From Verrucomicrobiota bacterium (lineage in GTDB: Bacteria > Verrucomicrobiota > Verrucomicrobiia > Opitutales > Opitutaceae): a DNA stretch of 64,000 nucleotides. Each line of letters begins with the position of its first letter. The first letter of the stretch is position 1. The notes under the pieces were generated by a model. That model saw only the letters and a program-made list of their open reading frames with translations. It had not been told where the DNA came from and did no database searches. This document shows, piece by piece, positions 56,738 through 64,000 of the stretch. Position numbers and translations under genes: made by a program. The DNA lies in the NCBI GenBank assembly GCA_023391285.1, contig JAEWBF010000064.1, positions 62,001-126,000 on the forward strand. Direction: 5' to 3'.

Positions 56738-59635
56738 TTAGGACTTCGGACCGGAAATCGCGCCGCCGTGGCTGTTGTTATAGGCGTCGCACCAGTCTTT
56801 CACGAAGAGGATGTAGTTCTTGGTGTAGCCGTTCGCGTTCTTCAGAACGTGCTCGGCGAAGTAGATGAACGCATAGGTCAACGTCTTGTTGCCGCCGATG
56901 TAGGCGCCGTTCGCGTAGTTGTATTCGGAAGCGACGAGTTGCTTCGCGAGCAACGTCGCCGGATCGGAACCTTTCGCCGACATCGCATCGCTTGCCGCTT
57001 TCATCGTGATGTTGGTGAAGGGCTCGAGCGCGAGTTGCCCCACGACCGTCGTGTAGGCCGCCAGCGTCTGCGCGCTGACCTGCACGCCGTTGGTTTTTCC
57101 GGAAAGCGCCTTGTCGATGTTGTTCTTCCAGTAGCCGATGGTGAAACCGTTCGCCACTTTGCCATTGATCGCAGCGAAGTGGAGGCCGTAGCCGATGTCG
57201 GGCACGACCCGATTCAATGACGCGAGGGTGATCGCGTGATCCGCGAGCGTGGTGAACGACAGCCCGCTGATCTGACCGGCGGAGACGATGTAAGCTCCGG
57301 GCGCAGGTTCGAACGAGTAGGCGCCATTCGCGTCGGAAACCGTCGTCGCCACCGTCGCGCCATTCGATGAAAGCAGTTTGACCGGGATGCCCGGCAGACC
57401 GTATTCGCCCGCTTCGCGCACACCGTTGAAGTTCACGTCGAAGAAGAGGAGTCCGTCGATGCGGCTCGGCTCATTCGAAGCCTCAACCACAAACGTGACC
57501 GATGTCGTCGCACTCAGTCCGCTGGCGATATTGGTGTCGGTTGCTGTCACCACATAGGTGCCCGGCTGCGTGACGACCAGCGTCCCCGAAGCGGTCGCCA
57601 GTGCGGAGGTCCCAAGGCCCGACGTGCTGCTGATCGAGACGCTGGTGCCATTGATCTTCCCAGCGATCGTGTCGACCGTCGCACCTGAAGTGATCGTGCC
57701 GGTAAACGTGAACGGAATCGCGAGGACACCGCTGCTCGGCAGCGTATACGGCGAGTTCGCCTCGATCTGCGGATTGATCGCAATCGCGATCACAGGTTCG
57801 TTCACCACGACAGTGAACTGCGTCTGCGTTGTCACCGTGCGGCCGTAGGTGTCGGTTCCCGTCGCAACGAGCGTATACGTGTTGCTGCCGGTCGTGGGCG
57901 CCGCAATGGAGAGCGTCCCACTTCCCGTCGCGATCAGTGCGGTGCCATTGGCAGTCGAACTGAACGAGACGGATTGTCCATTCAACGAAACCGTCTGCAC
58001 CGTGATGTAGGCGCCCGTGCTGGAAGTCCGGATCGCAAACGGGATCGAAAGGGTCTGCCCGCGCAATGTCGTATACGTCGCCTGGGGAACTTGCGTGAAC
58101 CCGATGACCGGCGGCGGCGGCGGAAGGACCGTGAACGTCACCGAATCCGTCGCGCTGAGCCCCAGCGCCGCGTTCGTCGCCGTCGCCGACAACGTGTAAG
58201 TGCCCGGCTGCAGATTGAGAAAAGTGCCGCTGCCCGTCGCCTCGGGCGTATTCAAATTTGCGATCGTTCCGATCGAAAGCGGCGTCGTCACGCCATCCTT
58301 CGTAAGGCTCGCACTGAGGCCGGTCACATTCGCGCCCAAGCTAGTGTTGGCGATGAACTGGTAGGGAAGATTCAACGCGGAAGCGTCCGGCGGCTGAACC
58401 AGCGTCGTGCCTTCAGCCGGAGCAGTGATGTCGATCGCAATCGTCGGCACCACTTCTGCGACGACAAACGTCGCGGAGGTCGTCGCCTCGCCGTATTCGG
58501 ATTTCGCGGTGACCCTGATCGTGTGCTGTCCCAGACCGCCCACGGTGGCCGCGTTGTAAGTGAACACGCCAGAGCCGGTCGCACTCGCTGCCTGGCCCAC
58601 GCCCACGACGGAGTCGGCCACGAACGGCACGCCATCGAGCGTTGCGGTGAGCTCGACGATGTTTCCGAGCAGCGTCGAGCCGGTGAACGTGTAAGGCACC
58701 GCGACGGAAGTCAGCCCGCGCACATAGGTGTAAGTAGGATTGCTCACCGGCGGAGCAATGACGACGGTCGGCGGCGGCACCTGCTGCACCACGACGAAGG
58801 TGCTGCTCGTGGTATCGGAGCCCATGCTGTTCGTCGCCGTCGCTGTAATGGTATAGATACCCGCCTGGGAAACGGGGAAGATCACGTCTCCATACGTATC
58901 GGGCTCGCCGAGGGCCGTGAGCACAAGATCGAGGGGTGTCTCTGCGAGAATGATGTTTCCCGCGCTGTCTTCGCCGCGCAACGACGCGACCAGTTGGTTG
59001 ATCGTTGCCGAAGGATTCGCGCTGCCCTGAACCTGAATGCCCACCGGCACCGGCTGACCTCCGACGACATAAGTATACTGCGTCCCATCCGGAGGCGTGA
59101 GAATTGCAACGGTCGGCGGCCCCACCCCACTCGGGATTGCCGCTTGAGCATTGATCTCCATCCCGTCGTTCACCGCCCAGCTTGGCCAGCCAGCTGTTGT
59201 CACGAAATAACTAAACATGCCTTCGTCCGAACCAAAGGGAATGTTGGTCAGAACGCGCACGACCTTGGTCTCACCCGGCGTTAAAAATGTCAGCTGATTC
59301 TTCGGCCCCCCTGTCGCCGGATCCACGAAGCGGATATACGAGGCCGCCGTCTCCGCGCTCACACCACCGGGCGAATCGGTGACGACCAACACCATATCGA
59401 TCGACCAAACGCCCGCGGCCAGATTCGTAGGTGACGTGATCGTGAGATCAAACTCGTCCGAGTAGGGCTGCAGCCCCTGCTGCAGCTGTGTCGTGTCCGG
59501 ATTGTAGGCGACCTTGTTACCTTCGCCCGGCGCTCCCCACTGCGCGTGCAAGGTCGACCAACCCAAACCGGCGGCTAGAATCAGCACTAGCCGCGTCAGC
59601 AAAAAACAAATCGGGGAGCGCAAGCAGGTCTTCAT
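56738..59635 (-). CDS. Large secreted protein with Ig-like repeats, SdrD-B-like domain and TIGYWKNN domain
   Basis: A 965-residue exported protein (signal about 1-33, ending LHAQ). The first 180 residues form a beta-rich head (EFDLTITSPTNLAAGVWSID). Then come about six repeated Ig/cadherin-like modules, each with variants of YTITATATNSMG and TSATFVVA. A SdrD-B-like domain follows at about 755-815 (GLLFFDVNFNGVREAGEYGLPG, SDANGAYSFEPAPG). The last 150 residues are a globular domain with GFTIGYWKNNIDKAL, as in TIGYWKNH-type surface proteins. No membrane anchor, LPXTG or PEP-CTERM is visible. It is probably an extracellular or surface structural/adhesive protein. The start at 59635 (MKTCLRSPICFLL) is set by the signal peptide. 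Confidence 0.78.
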   Translation of the reverse strand: MKTCLRSPICFLLTRLVLILAAGLGWSTLHAQWGAPGEGNKVAYNPDTTQLQQGLQPYSDEFDLTITSPTNLAAGVWSIDMVLVVTDSPGGVSAETAASYIRFVDPATGGPKNQLTFLTPGETKVVRVLTNIPFGSDEGMFSYFVTTAGWPSWAVNDGMEINAQAAIPSGVGPPTVAILTPPDGTQYTYVVGGQPVPVGIQVQGSANPSATINQLVASLRGEDSAGNIILAETPLDLVLTALGEPDTYGDVIFPVSQAGIYTITATATNSMGSDTTSSTFVVVQQVPPPTVVIAPPVSNPTYTYVRGLTSVAVPYTFTGSTLLGNIVELTATLDGVPFVADSVVGVGQAASATGSGVFTYNAATVGGLGQHTIRVTAKSEYGEATTSATFVVAEVVPTIAIDITAPAEGTTLVQPPDASALNLPYQFIANTSLGANVTGLSASLTKDGVTTPLSIGTIANLNTPEATGSGTFLNLQPGTYTLSATATNAALGLSATDSVTFTVLPPPPPVIGFTQVPQATYTTLRGQTLSIPFAIRTSSTGAYITVQTVSLNGQSVSFSSTANGTALIATGSGTLSIAAPTTGSNTYTLVATGTDTYGRTVTTQTQFTVVVNEPVIAIAINPQIEANSPYTLPSSGVLAIPFTFTGTITSGATVDTIAGKINGTSVSISSTSGLGTSALATASGTLVVTQPGTYVVTATDTNIASGLSATTSVTFVVEASNEPSRIDGLLFFDVNFNGVREAGEYGLPGIPVKLLSSNGATVATTVSDANGAYSFEPAPGAYIVSAGQISGLSFTTLADHAITLASLNRVVPDIGYGLHFAAINGKVANGFTIGYWKNNIDKALSGKTNGVQVSAQTLAAYTTVVGQLALEPFTNITMKAASDAMSAKGSDPATLLAKQLVASEYNYANGAYIGGNKTLTYAFIYFAEHVLKNANGYTKNYILFVKDWCDAYNNSHGGAISGPKS

Positions 59636-59639
59636 GGGG

Positions 59640-59854
59640 AAATGTGGGTAGGGCACTACTAGGAGTTTCACCCTAGCAGTCGACACTTCTCGCTGAGAAT
59701 CAACGGCTATTTTACTACCGCCTATAAACCAAGAATTTACCCGACTCCAGGTGTTGCAACTCCCCCGCAACAATAGGTCACACACCCTATAAAAACGCAG
59801 ACGAAGCCGCAGATCGACTCCCTCCCGGTCCTCCCACTGCCGAATCGCGCAGTG
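59640..59854. promoter_or_regulatory. AT-richer upstream region of the Ig-like protein
   Basis: The 215-base gap to the SulP gene is unusually AT-rich. It holds a small stem CTAGG/CCTAG (59660-59676) just before the start codon of the Ig-like gene. No -35/-10 pair with standard spacing could be settled by eye. Confidence 0.4.
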
Positions 59855-62098
59855 TCACAACAACTCGCGGATCTCCTCGTTCGCCGCCCGCAACCGCTGC
59901 GACAAATTTTGGATCACCACCCGCTGCAGCGCATGGGTTAGCGCCGGATCCGACGCTTCGAGCGCCGACAGTCGCTCCCGTGTGAGGCAAAGCGCTTCCG
60001 TCTCCTCTTCCACCACAATGTCCGCACTGCGCGGTTCGCCCGTGTAGAATCCCATTTCGCCCACGATCGAGCCCGCCCCGTAAGTGCGAAGTCGCTTCAT
60101 CGATCCGCCACCCGGAGTCTCCGGCGGCAGCATCACATGCACCCGGCCCCGCTCGATGAAATACATCGCATCGCTCGCCTCTCCCTGCCGAATCAGCAAC
60201 TCGCCCGGCACCAGCCGCCGCCGGTCGCAGCATTTCTCGAGCAACGCACTTTCCTCGCTGGTGAGCGCACCACCCCACCTCTGTGTCGCCGATCCCCCCA
60301 ACGCTTCGCGCCGGCCAAGGATTCTTTCTTCGCACCACTCGAGCCCCCGGTCCAAGTCCGCAAACCGATGCACATGCTGGGCCCCGAAATCGAAACCGCC
60401 CCGCGCCATCCGCGCTTCGATCCAGCTCGATACTCCGGTCAACACCAACTCCGTCCCGAGTTCCCGACACAAGCTGTGCACGCGCTTCAGCACCACGATC
60501 GCCGAGCCGTCGATCCCCTGCACCAATCGAAAATCCAGCAGGACCACTTTCGTTCGCTCCAAACTCGCACGGATCTCCTCCAGCAAACGCGCCGCCGTCC
60601 CAAAGAACAACACGCCATCGAGCACGAACCCGCGCAACGCGTCACCATCCGCACGCAACACCGCAATCTCGTCCGCCGTCCGCTCCACATTCGAACGATG
60701 CGTCTGCGCCGTAAACGCATGCCGCACATTGCGACTCCGGCTCATCGCCACCGCGAAGCTCGCACACGCAATGAAGATTCCCAACACCACTCCCGGCACG
60801 ATCCCCATCGCCATCACCACGCCTAAAATCACCAACACGACCGCGTAATCGATCGTGCCCATCGTTCGCCGCGACTCGATCGCCCACGCCGTCAGCAGCG
60901 ATATTCCGAGATACAAAATCAATCCCGCGAGCACCGGCCGCGGCAGCCAGCCCATCGTCGCCGGCGCCGCAAACAACGCCACCACGATCACCCCCGCCGC
61001 CAGTCGCGTCCCCCACGCCGACGTCGCCCCCGCTTTCACGTTCAGCAGCGTTCGATTGAACGAGTTGCTCGCCACCATTCCGCCCAGCGCCCCCGCCATC
61101 ATGTTTCCCAAGCCAATCGCCCTGAGTTCGCGATCGGCATCGCCATCCCTTCCCGTCGCCACTTCGAGGCTCGTCGTGTTCATCAACGCCGTCACAACGA
61201 CCACGGCCGTCATCGCCCCGATTTCCGTTACTCGCTTCAACAACAAATCCCAGCGCGTGAGCGAGAAATCCCACCCACGAAAACTCTCCCAACTCAACGC
61301 TTCGGGCACCGGCAACAAGAGCCCCTGCGCCCGCGCCGTCTCCGTGTCGATGCCCACGCCCGCCCGCACCGCATGGAACGCCAGGATCGCGCCCACGATC
61401 ACGCCGGGGATCACCAGATAGTGCCGCGCATACCTCACTCCCGCGAACAGCGCTCCTGCCACCAGGATCGCGGTGATACTCGCCATCGGTCCCGCCGTCC
61501 ACGCTCGTGCCAACGCCGCGAAACTCAATCCCTCGCCCGTGACACTGCGAAACGCGCCCGCGATCAATAAATAACCCGATCCCGCCAAAAATCCCGCCAC
61601 CACCGGATAAGGGATATAGCGCACACATCGCCCACCCGCGCTCGCGCCGATCACCCACACCAACCCTCCGCATATCACGGCCGAGATCGCCACGAATGCC
61701 ACCACCGTCGGCAGTAGCTCCGCCGGCGCCGCGATCGCGCCGGCCATTCCCGCCAGCGACACCGCCAACACCGCGGAAGGATTCGCATCCGGACCGCCCA
61801 CGCTGAACCGGAAAGCCCCCCGCATCGGCAGCACCAGCAGCATCACGATCGTGCTGATCAACGCCAGGCGCACGCCGTGTCCTAAATACGGCGACAACGC
61901 CCCGCCAAACACCAGCTGGCCAAAAGCGCCCGCAAACGCCACCGCCACAATCGCGCAGAGTCCGCCCGCCGCGATGTTACGCATGACCGCTCCGTCCGCT
62001 CTTTCGTCGATCCCTCGCGCCCGCACTCGCGCCCGCGGCCACTCCATGGTTGGCAGCACAAACCCTCGGGTCGCGACTCGACGGATCAAAGACAACAT
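59855..62098 (-). CDS. SulP-family anion transporter with STAS and cNMP-binding domains
   Basis: A 747-residue membrane protein. Residues about 40-430 form the SulP permease (PYPVVAGFLAGSGYLLIAG, SVGGPDANPSAVLAVSLAG). A STAS domain follows (about 470-570; VVLLDFRLVQGIDGSAIVVL), and a cyclic-nucleotide-binding domain at about 620-740 with GEMGFYTGEPRSADIVVEEE, the phosphate-binding cassette. SulP proteins carry sulfate, bicarbonate or other anions; the cNMP domain suggests second-messenger control. The start at 62098 is the longest; ATG at 61984 (MRNIAAGGLC) would remove 38 basic residues. Confidence 0.85.
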   Translation of the reverse strand: MLSLIRRVATRGFVLPTMEWPRARVRARGIDERADGAVMRNIAAGGLCAIVAVAFAGAFGQLVFGGALSPYLGHGVRLALISTIVMLLVLPMRGAFRFSVGGPDANPSAVLAVSLAGMAGAIAAPAELLPTVVAFVAISAVICGGLVWVIGASAGGRCVRYIPYPVVAGFLAGSGYLLIAGAFRSVTGEGLSFAALARAWTAGPMASITAILVAGALFAGVRYARHYLVIPGVIVGAILAFHAVRAGVGIDTETARAQGLLLPVPEALSWESFRGWDFSLTRWDLLLKRVTEIGAMTAVVVVTALMNTTSLEVATGRDGDADRELRAIGLGNMMAGALGGMVASNSFNRTLLNVKAGATSAWGTRLAAGVIVVALFAAPATMGWLPRPVLAGLILYLGISLLTAWAIESRRTMGTIDYAVVLVILGVVMAMGIVPGVVLGIFIACASFAVAMSRSRNVRHAFTAQTHRSNVERTADEIAVLRADGDALRGFVLDGVLFFGTAARLLEEIRASLERTKVVLLDFRLVQGIDGSAIVVLKRVHSLCRELGTELVLTGVSSWIEARMARGGFDFGAQHVHRFADLDRGLEWCEERILGRREALGGSATQRWGGALTSEESALLEKCCDRRRLVPGELLIRQGEASDAMYFIERGRVHVMLPPETPGGGSMKRLRTYGAGSIVGEMGFYTGEPRSADIVVEEETEALCLTRERLSALEASDPALTHALQRVVIQNLSQRLRAANEEIRELL

Positions 62099-62261
62099 CG
62101 ATGCTCGTCCGCTCGGCGCGCGTGATCGCAGCTCCGGCGGAAGCGACAGGAGCGTTACCCGTCCCCCTTACCTGCCGCAATTCGCCTCCGGGGAAGATTT
62201 CCCGGATCACCATATAGGCACTCCCACGAATGTCATCGGCTGCCGCACCGCGTCGAGCGCA

Positions 62262-63146
62262 TCAAGGCGCCTTCGCCGGCCCGGTCTCGGGCGCAAGCGG
62301 CTCAAACACAAACCGCAACCCACGCGTGTAGCTTTCCAGCTGCATGCCCCCGTGCCGCTCTCCGTCGATAATCCGAAACTGATACACGAGCCCTTCGTGT
62401 TTCCGCGAAGCGACACGCTGATTGTAACGCAGAATTCCGCCTAAAAACCCCGGCGACTCGTTCCCGCCGCCGGTGACATAGAGCCGCACAGGAAGGCGCT
62501 TTCCCTTCTTGGCGAACTCCTCCTCGTATCCGAGCAACCAATCGTTGCCCACCACCACCGCCGGCGTCGCCGCGATGTAGCCCTGAAACAACTCCGGTTT
62601 CGAATACATCGAATACAACGTGAACAACCCGCCCAACGACGCGCCGCCCAATACGCGATAAGACGAATCCACCCGATATTCCCGTTCGATAAACGGAATG
62701 ATCTCCGTCTCGATCGTCTTCAAAAAATCCGCCGCATGCCCTGACTCATCGGCGCCACCACCGCCAAAGGCCACCGGCGACAGCTCCCACCGGCGAAGAT
62801 TGCCATAGTTGAGATCCTCCCCGGCATACCCGAGTCCCACCCAGATAAACTCCGGAACCACCTTGTCGTAAACCAACGAGCCGTGAATCACCCGAATCTT
62901 CTCAAAGTCCCAATAACCATCCGTCACATACACGACCGGATAACGCTTCTCGGTATCCTTTCTGTAGCTCGCCGGCAAACCGACGTGCAACTGGTAGTGC
63001 CGGCCCGCCGCGTTTCGCGGGAGCACGCGAAGTTCCGAATTTTCGATCGTGTGTCGCGGATGCGTCGGCGCGCTTTGCGCCGCCGAAGCGATCATCGGTC
63101 CGACTGCAATTGAGGTGAGAAGAACAGCGACGAGGGGAATTTTCAT
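62262..63146 (-). CDS. Exported alpha/beta-hydrolase, IroE/Fes-like esterase family
   Basis: A 294-residue secreted hydrolase (signal about 1-23). The nucleophile is the serine in VLGGASLGGLFTLY, with YPVVYVTDGYWDFEKIRV before it and the final histidine in DGERHGGMQLESY. The layout matches the putative esterase (D) family that includes siderophore and acetyl-xylan esterases. The substrate is not clear; given the neighbourhood, a carbohydrate ester is as likely as a ferric siderophore. Start at 63146 set by the signal peptide. Confidence 0.78.
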   Translation of the reverse strand: MKIPLVAVLLTSIAVGPMIASAAQSAPTHPRHTIENSELRVLPRNAAGRHYQLHVGLPASYRKDTEKRYPVVYVTDGYWDFEKIRVIHGSLVYDKVVPEFIWVGLGYAGEDLNYGNLRRWELSPVAFGGGGADESGHAADFLKTIETEIIPFIEREYRVDSSYRVLGGASLGGLFTLYSMYSKPELFQGYIAATPAVVVGNDWLLGYEEEFAKKGKRLPVRLYVTGGGNESPGFLGGILRYNQRVASRKHEGLVYQFRIIDGERHGGMQLESYTRGLRFVFEPLAPETGPAKAP

Positions 63147-63239
63147 GGGGTAGAATCGAGCAGCAGAGACGAAAACCGCCGCAAAAAGTTCTCCGCGCAA
63201 GCCCAACCTAACCACCAGGCTGGCTCTCCGCCCGCCCAA

Positions 63240-64000
63240 CTACGACGCCTCCACCCGCCCGCCGCGCTCCACCGTCGTCTCTCCCGCCACCTCCGCCGAA
63301 CGCCGCCGCCGCTGCCGACGTTGCACCAGTTTCTCCAACCAGCCCCGCAAATCCCGCACATCGTCGTCCGTGAGTTTTTGCGACAGCCGTTTCACCCCGT
63401 CAGGCGCTTCGCCTCCGCTCAGATCGACCACGCGTCGCACCACCGTCCGCCAATTCACCGACTGCATCGTTTCTCCGACCGTGCGCAACGCGACCCAGTC
63501 GAACACGTTCGCCGGTTGCGCCGCCGTATTCACCCGGAAGCGAACTCCCCCCGACACATCTTCCGCCTGCAGCTGCATCAGCCCCGCGAGCGGATGCCCT
63601 TCAATGGTCACGAAGGTCGCCCGATGTGGCGTTCGCTCCTCGAGCCGCACCTGCACTTTGCCCCGCCCTTTCAATTCCAAGGTCAGCGTCTCGCCTTCCT
63701 CCGCCCTCGTCGGCGAATGCGGCTCGGCCGCAAAATCAATCGGCATCACCTGGGTGATGTTTTCGCACACATAATCCAGCAACTCCGTCGCACCGCGCGC
63801 ACCGCCTGAAATCGTCGCCTCATAGCTGGTAAATTTCACCACGCCGACCCCGTCTCCCGGCAATTGCTCCGGCAACATGTCCGCCAACATCTCCAATCCG
63901 TCCTGAAGCGAGGTCGGCGAAATCTCGAACACCGTCACCAACGCATTCTCCCGCCCGTCCCGAATCACGTTTTCTTCCAGCAGCATGCCGAGTTTCGCCG
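63240..64000 (-). CDS. Unrecognised protein, C-terminal part (runs off the window)
   Basis: The frame is open to base 64000; the ATG at 63986 is the first in view but is probably internal. I do not recognise a family. The visible 250 residues are soluble, with a mixed alpha/beta part (NALVTVFEISPTSLQDGLEML, KFTSYEATISGGARGATELLDYV), a beta part (LELKGRGKVQVRLEERT, TFVTIEGHPLAGLMQLQA) and a basic tail (WLEKLVQRRQRRRRSAEVAG). The tail could bind nucleic acid or simply be a linker. Confidence 0.6.
   Translation of the reverse strand, partial: AKLGMLLEENVIRDGRENALVTVFEISPTSLQDGLEMLADMLPEQLPGDGVGVVKFTSYEATISGGARGATELLDYVCENITQVMPIDFAAEPHSPTRAEEGETLTLELKGRGKVQVRLEERTPHRATFVTIEGHPLAGLMQLQAEDVSGGVRFRVNTAAQPANVFDWVALRTVGETMQSVNWRTVVRRVVDLSGGEAPDGVKRLSQKLTDDDVRDLRGWLEKLVQRRQRRRRSAEVAGETTVERGGRVEAS

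Noticed and set aside
1..64000. CRISPR array, tRNA or rRNA genes, insertion sequences, prophage
   Set aside because: No regular spaced repeats, no cloverleaf-like sequences in the gaps and no transposase, integrase or phage proteins among the plausible frames. The repeats seen are short hairpins.

Overview
The window is very GC-rich, densely coded chromosomal DNA from a Gram-negative heterotroph. The best fit is the Verrucomicrobiota, probably Opitutaceae. This placement is an inference from the bL32-PlsX-FabH-BamD block, the large alanine/proline/RGG-rich protein, the many secreted sugar-active enzymes, and the short hairpin repeats in the intergenic gaps. I see no rRNA, tRNA, CRISPR array, transposase or phage gene.

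Layout. 1-385 is the start of an adenine deaminase. 430-5055 (minus) is an outer-membrane-protein plus SitABCD-type Mn/Fe ABC operon, divergent from a DtxR/MntR-family regulator at 5143-5805. A perfect inverted repeat between them is the likely operator. 5962-8829 holds an orphan iron-type ABC permease and an MFS transporter. 9049-11713 is a ParA-like ATPase followed by an unrecognised protein and a coiled-coil protein. 11729-20277 is housekeeping: GlmM, TrpD, UppP, bL32, PlsX, FabH, BamD-like, ThiL and TsaE. 20372-22519 encodes an unusual 715-residue RGG and Ala/Pro-rich protein.

22853-38735 is a sugar/glycoside catabolic island. On the plus strand are an exported ThuA-like protein, a PQQ/cytochrome c dehydrogenase and a Tat-type TIM-barrel protein, arranged as a tight operon. 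They are followed by a LacI regulator divergent from a GH78-like rhamnosidase. On the minus strand are GH97, two tandem DMFase-beta-like paralogues, an alpha/alpha-barrel protein and a GPH-type MFS transporter. 38951-47175 is mixed: histidine phosphatase, DoxX, a second TIM-barrel protein, a secreted beta-sandwich protein, a NucA-type endonuclease, a metallophosphoesterase, an acyltransferase-3 and a divergent GH10 xylanase. 47241-64000 holds an AlkC/AlkD-like HEAT protein, an ADOP/MacB-type permease, a GT-C-like membrane protein with a helical tail, an aldo/keto reductase, an EF-hand protein, a CE15 glucuronoyl esterase, a giant Ig-like/SdrD-like secreted protein, a SulP-STAS-cNMP transporter, an esterase and one partial unknown.

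The most promising unexplained units are the exported PQQ-ThuA-TIM-barrel operon (a possible periplasmic oxidise-then-cleave route for glycosides), the ParA plus two unknowns cluster, and the MntR/outer-membrane-protein/SitABCD module. The hairpin repeats sit at almost every junction of the Sit operon and in places supply start or stop codons.
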